This document shows positions 1 to 5,448 of a DNA stretch of 12,685 bases, piece by piece. Source of the DNA: Gemmatimonadota bacterium (GTDB taxonomy: Bacteria > Gemmatimonadota > Gemmatimonadetes > Gemmatimonadales > GWC2-71-9); the NCBI GenBank assembly GCA_003221075.1, contig QHUF01000248.1, positions 1 through 12,685 of the forward strand, read 5' to 3'. The position numbers and the translations under genes were made by a program. The notes beneath the pieces were generated by a model. It was not told where the DNA came from, ran no database searches, and saw only the letters and a list, made by a program, of their open reading frames with translations. Position 1 is the stretch's first letter, and the number at the start of each line of letters is the position of its first letter.

Positions 1-659
1 TGCCGGCCCAGCACCGCAAGCACGTCTCCCACATGTGGTCCGTCGGGTTTGTCCTTCAACTGTGCGATCAAATCCGCCGTCGAACGTGTGGCCGCGGCTG
101 CCGGGGAGAATCCGGAGCTTTGCGCGGTCGACTCGCGAACGATGTCCGGGATGTCCTCCGTCCCGCTCTCGACGTCTGACGTGTCGCGCTTCCCACTCGG
201 CGCAGCACGCGGCGGCGCAGCTGCCGCATCGGGGCCTGGACGAGCCCGCGATGCCGGCGGAGGACTCGGGGGAGCAAGCGGCGTTCCGAAGACGAAAGTC
301 TGCATCCGGACGGACACCCGGGTAGCCCCGATCGCCCGCAATCGGGACGCGATGTCCTCCTCGCCAGGTTGAGTCGCGAGGGATCGCAGCAGCTCGAACA
401 TCTCGCCGAGCGGCGGATCGGGCGGAATGGCGATCTCCTTGACGGAGTGAAACTCGAGCCGCTGCAGCAGGGTGTCGCCATCCACGGCCGTGTCGTTCAC
501 CACCAGCTTGCCGTCCTGCGCCGAGATCGTCACGCCCTCCACCTTGAGCATGCCCACCAACGTACGGAACTGCGTCTTCTGCTCCTCTTTCGCTCCCGGA
601 TCGCGAAACAGGTCGAGCGTGCGGGCGAACGACGCGGCGAAATGCTGCGGGGTGGCCAT
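1..659 (-). CDS. Partial hypothetical protein, possibly N-terminus of a HEAT-repeat-type scaffold
   Basis: The minus strand is open from an ATG at 659 to the left edge, so 219 codons are visible and the C-terminus is missing. Residues about 1-122 look like a folded domain with an LVGMLKVEGVTIS...GKLVVND pattern followed by LLQRLEFHSVKEIAIP. Residues about 126-160 are a low-complexity Pro/Ala/Arg linker. A helical segment (DLIAQLKDKPDG) starts near residue 195. From memory, this order (small alpha/beta region that 'measures' a ligand-like value, linker, helical repeats) resembles N-termini of bacterial HEAT-repeat proteins, but no HEAT repeat is actually visible here, so that is inference. The start has no good Shine-Dalgarno sequence. 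It is transcribed divergently from the rest of the window, with only 29 bp to the next start. Confidence 0.7.
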   Translation of the reverse strand, partial: MATPQHFAASFARTLDLFRDPGAKEEQKTQFRTLVGMLKVEGVTISAQDGKLVVNDTAVDGDTLLQRLEFHSVKEIAIPPDPPLGEMFELLRSLATQPGEEDIASRLRAIGATRVSVRMQTFVFGTPLAPPSPPPASRARPGPDAAAAPPRAAPSGKRDTSDVESGTEDIPDIVRESTAQSSGFSPAAAATRSTADLIAQLKDKPDGPHVGDVLAVLGR

Positions 660-671
660 GCGGAGGCTCAA

Positions 672-679
672 TCTATAGA
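672..679. promoter_or_regulatory. AT-rich palindrome in divergent gap; possible shared -10 element
   Basis: TCTATAGA is its own reverse complement and sits in the 29-bp gap between divergent starts at 659 (minus) and 689 (plus). TATAGA read on either strand resembles a -10 hexamer and would put transcription starts only a few bases before both start codons. No -35 match is visible at 16-18 bp on either side, so this is a weak candidate only. Confidence 0.25.
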
Positions 680-688
680 GTACCAACC

Positions 689-793
689 ATGCTCGCACTG
701 CTCCTGATCACAACGGCCCTCACTGTGAGCCCGCAAGACACACTGTCCCCCGCCGCGCGGCGCGCCACTACGGCGCTAGGGAAGCGGTCGTGA
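689..793 (+). CDS. Short signal-peptide-like ORF (34 aa) coupled to the GAF gene
   Basis: An ATG at 689 opens a 34-residue ORF. It begins MLALLLITTALTVSPQD, a hydrophobic segment resembling a signal peptide without a charged N-terminus, followed by a polar, Ala/Arg-rich tail. Its TGA overlaps the GTG start of the GAF gene by 4 nt (GTGA), as expected for translational coupling. The first residues resemble those of the exported DUF2911 protein at 8789 (MLALLLTLSFAVQD). It could be a small secreted peptide, a leader that loads ribosomes onto the GAF gene, or the stump of a larger exported protein that lost its body. No Shine-Dalgarno sequence lies at the right distance (a GGAGG at 662-666 is too far upstream). 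Coding status is uncertain. Confidence 0.35.
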   Translation: MLALLLITTALTVSPQDTLSPAARRATTALGKRS

Positions 794-1254
794 CGAGCAG
801 CGCCGCGTCGGAAGCCACCAAGGTCGTGCGCGCCCTGCGCGCGGCACATCTGCACGATGAGGGGCGTCAGGCGCTGCTACAGATGGCCTGCGAGCGAATT
901 CGGTCCTGGGGTCCGCCCTACACGTCTGTCTATGCGTACATGTTGCACGGCAACGAGCTGCAACTGGAAGCGTACGCCGGTCGCGAGACCGAGCACACGC
1001 GCATCCCCGTCGGAAAGGGCGTGTGCGGAACTGCCGTGTCGGAAAAGCGGGACCAGAACGTCGGAGACGTGAGCGCGATCGGCAATTATCTCGCCTGTAA
1101 TCTGTTCACCAAGTCGGAGCTGGTCGTTCTGATCCGGCGTGGCGACCACATCCTGGGGCAGATCGACATCGATTCCGATGTGCCGAACGGCTTCGGCGAG
1201 CGCGAGCATGCCGAGGTGAAGGAAGTCGCCGACGCGCTGGCTGTACTGCTGTAG
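790..1254 (+). CDS. GAF-domain protein, free methionine-(R)-sulfoxide reductase-like (copy 1, full length)
   Basis: A 154-residue single GAF domain. It matches the fRMsr (YebR/MsrC) family through IPVGKGVCGTAV (72-83), LACNLFTKSEL (101-111) and ILGQIDIDSDV (121-131). Cys79 and Cys103 keep the 24-residue spacing of two fRMsr redox cysteines. Glu110, Asp126 and Asp128 fall where, as I recall, E. coli fRMsr has its substrate-binding acidic residues. The third family cysteine, ten residues before Cys79, is His69 here. The expected role is reduction of free Met-(R)-sulfoxide in the cytoplasm using thioredoxin; a ligand-sensing GAF protein is the alternative. The start is GTG at 790 with a weak AGGGA six or so bases upstream, overlapping the previous ORF by 4 nt. 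Its stop TAG shares a G with the GTG of the hydrolase. All but the first 10 codons lie in the duplicated unit. Confidence 0.85.
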   Translation: MTSSAASEATKVVRALRAAHLHDEGRQALLQMACERIRSWGPPYTSVYAYMLHGNELQLEAYAGRETEHTRIPVGKGVCGTAVSEKRDQNVGDVSAIGNYLACNLFTKSELVVLIRRGDHILGQIDIDSDVPNGFGEREHAEVKEVADALAVLL

Positions 1255-1719
1255 TGCATCTGTTCACACGGCAGGTCGGCACCGGTCCCCTGGTTGTCGT
1301 GTTGCATGGCGGTCCCGGCGCCAGCCACGACTACCTGCTCCCGCAGTACGATCTGCTCGCCCAGGGTCGCTCGCTGTTCTACTACGATCAGCGCGGCGGT
1401 GGTCGATCACCCGTTCCGCGTGACACCCCGGTTGGATGGCGAGAGCACGTTGCCGATCTGGAAGAATTGCGTGTGGAGCTCGCGCTCGAACGGCTGACGC
1501 TGTGCGGTTACTCCTGGGGCGGCTTGCTGGCGGTGCTGTACTTCCTCGAACATCCCGACCGCGTCGAACGGCTGGCGCTCGTCGCGCCGGCCGCGATCAC
1601 TGCCGAGTACCGTCGCCAGTTCGAGGAAGAATTCGCCCGCCGCATGGCGGCTCCGGAGATTCAGCGTGAGCGCGACGCGCTGCGCGCCAGCGGTCTGCGC
1701 GAGCGCGATCCTGCGGCCT
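819..1719 (+). repeat. 901-bp direct tandem duplication, unit 1
   Basis: Unit 1 holds the GAF gene from codon 11 to its stop and the first 155 codons of the alpha/beta hydrolase. It is followed immediately by unit 2 (1720-2620) with no spacer. Reading both copies, I find a single difference: T at 1712 versus C at 2613, both silent in a Pro codon of the hydrolase. Flanking bases differ at once (C818 versus T1719 on the left, C1720 versus A2621 on the right), so the junction has no microhomology. Confidence 0.97.
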
Positions 1720-1973
1720 CAAGGTCGTGCGCGCCCTGCGCGCGGCACATCTGCACGATGAGGGGCGTCAGGCGCTGCTACAGATGGCCTGCGAGCGAAT
1801 TCGGTCCTGGGGTCCGCCCTACACGTCTGTCTATGCGTACATGTTGCACGGCAACGAGCTGCAACTGGAAGCGTACGCCGGTCGCGAGACCGAGCACACG
1901 CGCATCCCCGTCGGAAAGGGCGTGTGCGGAACTGCCGTGTCGGAAAAGCGGGACCAGAACGTCGGAGACGTGA
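1254..1973 (+). pseudogene. Truncated proline iminopeptidase-like hydrolase (copy 1) fused to out-of-frame tail
   Basis: The first 155 codons equal those of the intact hydrolase at 2155, including HGGPG (18-22), DQRGGGRS (45-52) and the nucleophile motif GYSWGG (Ser87). At the duplication junction (1719/1720) the frame runs into the second GAF copy in the wrong register. That adds 84 unrelated Cys/Arg-rich residues before a stop at 1973. The cap region's second half and the catalytic Asp and His are missing, so a folded active hydrolase is very unlikely. It starts at GTG 1254, sharing one base with the GAF stop. If the duplication is an assembly artefact, this ORF does not exist. Confidence 0.85.
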
Positions 1974-2620
1974 GCGCGATCGGCAATTATCTCGCCTGTA
2001 ATCTGTTCACCAAGTCGGAGCTGGTCGTTCTGATCCGGCGTGGCGACCACATCCTGGGGCAGATCGACATCGATTCCGATGTGCCGAACGGCTTCGGCGA
2101 GCGCGAGCATGCCGAGGTGAAGGAAGTCGCCGACGCGCTGGCTGTACTGCTGTAGTGCATCTGTTCACACGGCAGGTCGGCACCGGTCCCCTGGTTGTCG
2201 TGTTGCATGGCGGTCCCGGCGCCAGCCACGACTACCTGCTCCCGCAGTACGATCTGCTCGCCCAGGGTCGCTCGCTGTTCTACTACGATCAGCGCGGCGG
2301 TGGTCGATCACCCGTTCCGCGTGACACCCCGGTTGGATGGCGAGAGCACGTTGCCGATCTGGAAGAATTGCGTGTGGAGCTCGCGCTCGAACGGCTGACG
2401 CTGTGCGGTTACTCCTGGGGCGGCTTGCTGGCGGTGCTGTACTTCCTCGAACATCCCGACCGCGTCGAACGGCTGGCGCTCGTCGCGCCGGCCGCGATCA
2501 CTGCCGAGTACCGTCGCCAGTTCGAGGAAGAATTCGCCCGCCGCATGGCGGCTCCGGAGATTCAGCGTGAGCGCGACGCGCTGCGCGCCAGCGGTCTGCG
2601 CGAGCGCGATCCCGCGGCCT
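1720..2620 (+). repeat. 901-bp direct tandem duplication, unit 2
   Basis: The second copy of the 901-bp unit. It carries the GAF gene from codon 11 onward and the first 155 hydrolase codons, and continues into the native 3' part of the hydrolase at 2621. Identical to unit 1 except position 2613 (C instead of T at 1712), which lies 8 bases from the repeat end. No transposase, inverted repeat or target-site duplication borders either unit. Confidence 0.97.
1727..2155 (+). CDS. GAF-domain protein, fRMsr-like (copy 2, lacks 12 N-terminal residues)
   Basis: The same GAF protein as at 790, but the duplication cuts off its native start and first 10 codons. The first usable start in frame is GTG at 1727, which is Val13 of copy 1, giving 142 residues. 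An in-frame TGA at 1667-1669 closes the frame upstream, with no other start codon between. The missing residues precede the core, so GKGVCGTA (Cys67 here), LACN (Cys91 here) and DIDSD are all kept and the fold could be intact. No Shine-Dalgarno sequence precedes the GTG, and this start lies inside the overlapping frame of the truncated hydrolase, so expression is doubtful. Its stop shares a base with the GTG of the intact hydrolase, preserving the native coupling. Confidence 0.7.
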   Translation: MRALRAAHLHDEGRQALLQMACERIRSWGPPYTSVYAYMLHGNELQLEAYAGRETEHTRIPVGKGVCGTAVSEKRDQNVGDVSAIGNYLACNLFTKSELVVLIRRGDHILGQIDIDSDVPNGFGEREHAEVKEVADALAVLL

Positions 2621-2967
2621 ATCAGCGGCGCGCATTCGAGCTGTCGGTCGCCGGGTATTTCCGTGACTTCCACGACGCGAAGAATCTCACGGCGTTCCGC
2701 GTGACGGCCCGCACTCAGGAAGCCGTTTGGAAAAGCCTGGGAGACTACGATCTTCGCCCCCAGCTCCGCGCGCTCGAATCCCGAATCCCGAGTCCCCAAT
2801 CCCTAGTCATTCACGGCACCTTCGATCCGCTCCCAATCGCAGGATCGCGGGAGCTCGCCGCGTTACTCAAGGCCGGTCTCAAAGAGCTGCGGGCGGGTCA
2901 CTGCCCACACGTCGAGGCAACCGCCGAGTTTGTGCGTACCCTGGACGAATTCCTTCCCAAAGCATGA
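2155..2967 (+). CDS. Proline iminopeptidase-like alpha/beta hydrolase (peptidase family S33), intact copy
   Basis: 270 residues, a usual size for S33 alpha/beta hydrolases. Visible motifs are HGGPG (18-22, oxyanion hole), DQRGGGRS (45-52), GYSWGG with nucleophile Ser87, HGTFDP with Asp224, and GHCPH with His249 as the likely catalytic base. HGGPG with DQRG is typical of prolyl aminopeptidases, which release N-terminal Pro from peptides in the cytoplasm; esterases and other S33 peptidases are alternatives. Residues about 207-217 (ESRIPSPQSL), just before the strand carrying the Asp, are encoded by a 7-bp tandem repeat and look like an insertion into a loop. GTG start at 2155 shares a base with the upstream GAF stop. 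The stop overlaps the next ATG (ATGA). The first 155 codons lie in duplication unit 2. Confidence 0.88.
   Translation: MHLFTRQVGTGPLVVVLHGGPGASHDYLLPQYDLLAQGRSLFYYDQRGGGRSPVPRDTPVGWREHVADLEELRVELALERLTLCGYSWGGLLAVLYFLEHPDRVERLALVAPAAITAEYRRQFEEEFARRMAAPEIQRERDALRASGLRERDPAAYQRRAFELSVAGYFRDFHDAKNLTAFRVTARTQEAVWKSLGDYDLRPQLRALESRIPSPQSLVIHGTFDPLPIAGSRELAALLKAGLKELRAGHCPHVEATAEFVRTLDEFLPKA
2776..2808 (+). repeat. Degenerate 7-bp tandem repeat inside the hydrolase gene
   Basis: Four 7-bp units in a row: GAATCCC (2776), GAATCCC (2783), GAGTCCC (2790) and CAATCCC (2797), then a partial TAGTC. The tract is about 33 bp, or 11 codons, so the reading frame is preserved. It encodes a Ser/Arg/Pro-rich loop before the strand that carries catalytic Asp224. 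Confidence 0.85.
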
Positions 2968-3641
2968 GAACGACGCCTTTCGCGCTCGCCTTCAGCGAGA
3001 TCGAGCCACGGTTTCCAGCCATCGCCGAGGCGCTCCGGCAGGACGGCGCGGCGGTCACTGACCGCGATCGCTTCGTATTGCTGGAACCCGTTGGAAGGTT
3101 GCTCAAGGAGATCATGCCGGAGGGCGCCGGCGCGGATGCGCTCGAGGTGCACGCACTGCTGCTGCATCACGCATATCAGTTTTGGGCCGCCGAGCAACCG
3201 GTCTACCAGATCAGCGACGAGGTCATGCGTCGGGCCGCCCTCGAAAAGCGCATCACAACCGCGCTGCCCCACCCCGCGCAGTACCTGCAGCTGCCCGAGC
3301 TACGCGTGTGGGGCGCGCCGAACGAAGTCAGCCCGCCCGAACCGCTCGACGGCATGTTTGTGACCGAAGCCGCCGCCGGCGGGGGGGCGATCGACGTCCT
3401 GGCGATCTTCGGGATGCGTCCCGACAGACCGGGGTTCAGCGCGGTGGGACTCGAGGGCCGCGCGGACCCTGACGATCCGGAGGCCAGCGAGATCGAAATC
3501 GCGGCGGCACGCGACGATGGCAGCGCACCCTTCGCTCCGAAGCTGGCAGGGGGGACGGCGGCTGGATTGTATTCGGTAGCCAATGCCGGGGAGCTACTGC
3601 TGCTCACCTGCCGGCTTCTGGCGCTGCTAGATTCCGGCTGA
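2964..3641 (+). CDS. Conserved hypothetical protein (225 aa)
   Basis: I do not recognise this family by function. The product has 225 residues, is acidic and looks soluble, with no signal peptide or membrane helix. The N-terminal half is helical (EVHALLLHHAYQFWAAEQ near 75-92). The middle carries a YLQLPELRVWGAP motif (about 110-122) and PPEPLDGMFV (about 127-136). The C-terminal part is hydrophobic beta-like (VLAIFGMRPDRPGFSAVGL) and ends in a Leu-rich helix. The pattern is that of a well-kept single domain rather than a random open frame. The ATG at 2964 overlaps the hydrolase stop by 4 nt; the same frame is open further upstream but inside the hydrolase, so the coupled ATG is preferred. 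A run of seven G (3381-3387) lies in the gene. nth starts 3 nt after its stop. Confidence 0.8.
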   Translation: MRTTPFALAFSEIEPRFPAIAEALRQDGAAVTDRDRFVLLEPVGRLLKEIMPEGAGADALEVHALLLHHAYQFWAAEQPVYQISDEVMRRAALEKRITTALPHPAQYLQLPELRVWGAPNEVSPPEPLDGMFVTEAAAGGGAIDVLAIFGMRPDRPGFSAVGLEGRADPDDPEASEIEIAAARDDGSAPFAPKLAGGTAAGLYSVANAGELLLLTCRLLALLDSG

Positions 3642-3644
3642 CCC

Positions 3645-4298
3645 ATGAAGACGAAAGTCACATCGACCGAGCGGAAAGCGCGGGCGCGGAAGATCATCGC
3701 TCGCCTGAAGCGCGAGTATCCCGACGCAACGTGCGCGCTGCATCATCAGAATGCCCTGGAGCTCGTCGTCGCGACGATTCTCTCCGCGCAATGCACCGAC
3801 GCGCGCGTCAACATGGTCACGCCGCATCTGTTCGCCAAGTACCGCACGGCGGCCGACTACGCGGCTGCCGACCCCAGAGTGCTGGAAAAAGAGATTCAGT
3901 CGACGGGCTTCTTTCGGAACAAGACCAAATCGATCATGGGAATGGCGCAGGCACTCGTCGAGCGGCATGGCGGCGAAGTCCCGCAAACGATGGAAGAGCT
4001 GACCGCCTTGCCCGGCGTGGGCCGCAAGACAGCCAACGTGATCCTCGGCACCTGGTTCAAGAAGAACGAAGGGGTGGTTGTCGACACGCACGTGCACAGG
4101 CTGACCAAGCTGCTGGGCCTCACGCGCCAAGACGACCCGGTGAAGATCGAGCAGGAGCTGATGGAGATCGTGCCGCGCGACGATTGGACCTGGTTTTCAC
4201 ATACGCTGATCCTGCACGGCCGCGCCGTTTGCATCGCGCGGCGCCCGAGGTGCGCCGAGTGCGTCATCAACCGGCTGTGCCCCAGCTCGCTGGTATGA
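3645..4298 (+). CDS. nth: Endonuclease III (DNA glycosylase/AP lyase)
   Basis: 217 residues, the normal length. The enzyme excises oxidised pyrimidines and nicks the abasic site in base excision repair. The helix-hairpin-helix LPGVGRKTAN spans 122-131 with catalytic Lys128, and the catalytic Asp147 is in VDTHVHR. The [4Fe-4S] loop at the C-terminus is complete: Cys196, Cys203, Cys206 and Cys212 with the canonical C-X6-C-X2-C-X5-C spacing. The substrate-pocket segment LSAQCTD (46-52) is also typical. The ATG at 3645 lies 3 nt after the previous stop without a clear Shine-Dalgarno sequence, suggesting reinitiation. The stop overlaps the next start (ATGA). Nothing is missing. Confidence 0.97.
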   Translation: MKTKVTSTERKARARKIIARLKREYPDATCALHHQNALELVVATILSAQCTDARVNMVTPHLFAKYRTAADYAAADPRVLEKEIQSTGFFRNKTKSIMGMAQALVERHGGEVPQTMEELTALPGVGRKTANVILGTWFKKNEGVVVDTHVHRLTKLLGLTRQDDPVKIEQELMEIVPRDDWTWFSHTLILHGRAVCIARRPRCAECVINRLCPSSLV

Positions 4299-5443
4299 GA
4301 GCGCCCGCGCCGGTCGATCGCGATTCGCTGGTCGCTACCCGGCGCGACATCCATCAGCATCCCGAGCTGGGTTTCGAGGAGATGCGGACCGCCGGGCTGA
4401 TAGCCGAGCGCTTGCGCGCGTTGAACTATCAGGTCACCCCGGGAATCGGAAAGACCGGTGTGGTGGGACTCAAGGGGAATGGCGGCCGCTGCGTGCTCCT
4501 GCGGGCAGACATGGATGCGTTGCCTGTCGAGGAAGCCAACGCGGTCCCCTATCGGTCCAGAGAGACCGGGAAGATGCATGCCTGCGGTCACGACGGGCAC
4601 GTCGCGATCGGCCTCGAGGTGGCGCGTCGCCTCGCGCCGCTCGAGCTCGCCGGCAGCGTGAAGTTTGCGTTCCAGCCTGCCGAAGAGGTGTCGAATGGCG
4701 CGCAGGCGATGATCAATGACGGTGTCCTCGACAAACCCAAGGTTGACGCCGCCTTCGGCATTCACCTCTGGAACGACCTGCCGGTGGGCACCATCGGGAT
4801 CATGGCTGGACCCGTGATGGCATCAGTCGATCAGTTCGAGATCGAGGTTCTGGGCCGCGGAGGTCACGCCGCCGCACCGCACCAGACGATCGATCCGGTG
4901 CTCGTCGCAGCTCACGTCATCACCGCGCTGCAGAGCCTGGTCTCCCGGCGCCGGGATCCGCTGGCCGAAGCGGTGGTCTCCGTGACGGAGATACACGCGG
5001 GACGGGCGTTCAACGTCATTCCCGACCGCGCCGACCTGCGCGGCACGGTGCGCACGTTCGGCGGGCACTTCTTCGAGGACGCGCCGCGCCTGGTCGAGGA
5101 GACGGCGCAGGGGGTCGCCGCGGCGTTCGGGGCGCGGGCCACCGTGAATTACCGCCGCCTGAGCGCCCCGGTCATTAATAATGAAGAGCTGAGCGTCTTG
5201 ATGCGCGACGTCGCCGCCGGCGTGATCGGGGCGGGCAACGTCCGCCAGGGTGTCCGCACGATGGGAGGCGAAGACATGGCCTACTTTCTGTCGAGTGTCC
5301 CCGGGTGCTTTGCCTTCGTCGGCTCGGCACCCAAGGGCGGCGGCGCGTCCCCCCACCACAGTCCCACGTTCGACATCGATGAGGAATCGCTGGTGATCGG
5401 CGCGGAGTTGTTGACCCAAACCGCGATCCGATACCTGGATTAG
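4295..5443 (+). CDS. M20 family metallo-amidohydrolase (N-acyl-amino-acid/hippurate hydrolase type)
   Basis: 382 residues, usual for M20D amidohydrolases, which cleave N-acyl or related amino acids with a two-metal centre. Motifs in order: HQHPELGFEE (20-29), RADMDALP (70-77), HACGHDGH (95-102, metal ligands Cys97 and His99), QPAEE (127-131, Glu130 as base and Glu131 as ligand), IHLWN (His157), the dimer-domain GRGGHAAAPH (187-196), and a C-terminal HHSPTFDID (354-362) supplying the last His ligand. No signal peptide, so cytoplasmic. Substrate cannot be told: hippurate, acetyl-amino acids and auxin-type conjugates are all used by relatives. The ATG at 4295 overlaps the nth stop; the frame is open far upstream but that part lies inside nth. 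Confidence 0.93.
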   Translation: MRAPAPVDRDSLVATRRDIHQHPELGFEEMRTAGLIAERLRALNYQVTPGIGKTGVVGLKGNGGRCVLLRADMDALPVEEANAVPYRSRETGKMHACGHDGHVAIGLEVARRLAPLELAGSVKFAFQPAEEVSNGAQAMINDGVLDKPKVDAAFGIHLWNDLPVGTIGIMAGPVMASVDQFEIEVLGRGGHAAAPHQTIDPVLVAAHVITALQSLVSRRRDPLAEAVVSVTEIHAGRAFNVIPDRADLRGTVRTFGGHFFEDAPRLVEETAQGVAAAFGARATVNYRRLSAPVINNEELSVLMRDVAAGVIGAGNVRQGVRTMGGEDMAYFLSSVPGCFAFVGSAPKGGGASPHHSPTFDIDEESLVIGAELLTQTAIRYLD

Positions 5444-5448
5444 CGTTC

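Noticed and set aside
68..481. Minus-strand 137-codon frame inside the leftward partial gene
   Set aside because: Ser/Arg-rich out-of-frame reading of the longer minus-strand frame that is open from 659 to the edge.
790..2155. The two GAF genes as an old paralogous pair
   Set aside because: They are identical at the DNA level and part of a single 901-bp duplication, so they are not diverged paralogues.
819..2620. A transposon or IS as the cause of the duplication
   Set aside because: No transposase, terminal inverted repeats or target-site duplications occur at 819, 1719/1720 or 2620.
3731..4294. N-terminal extension of the M20 amidohydrolase frame through nth
   Set aside because: The extension reads nth in the wrong frame; the conserved M20 N-terminus begins at ATG 4295, which overlaps the nth stop.
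3896..4765. Minus-strand open frame (289 codons) across nth and the M20 gene
   Set aside because: Covers two genes with complete catalytic motifs on the plus strand; the translation is low-complexity.
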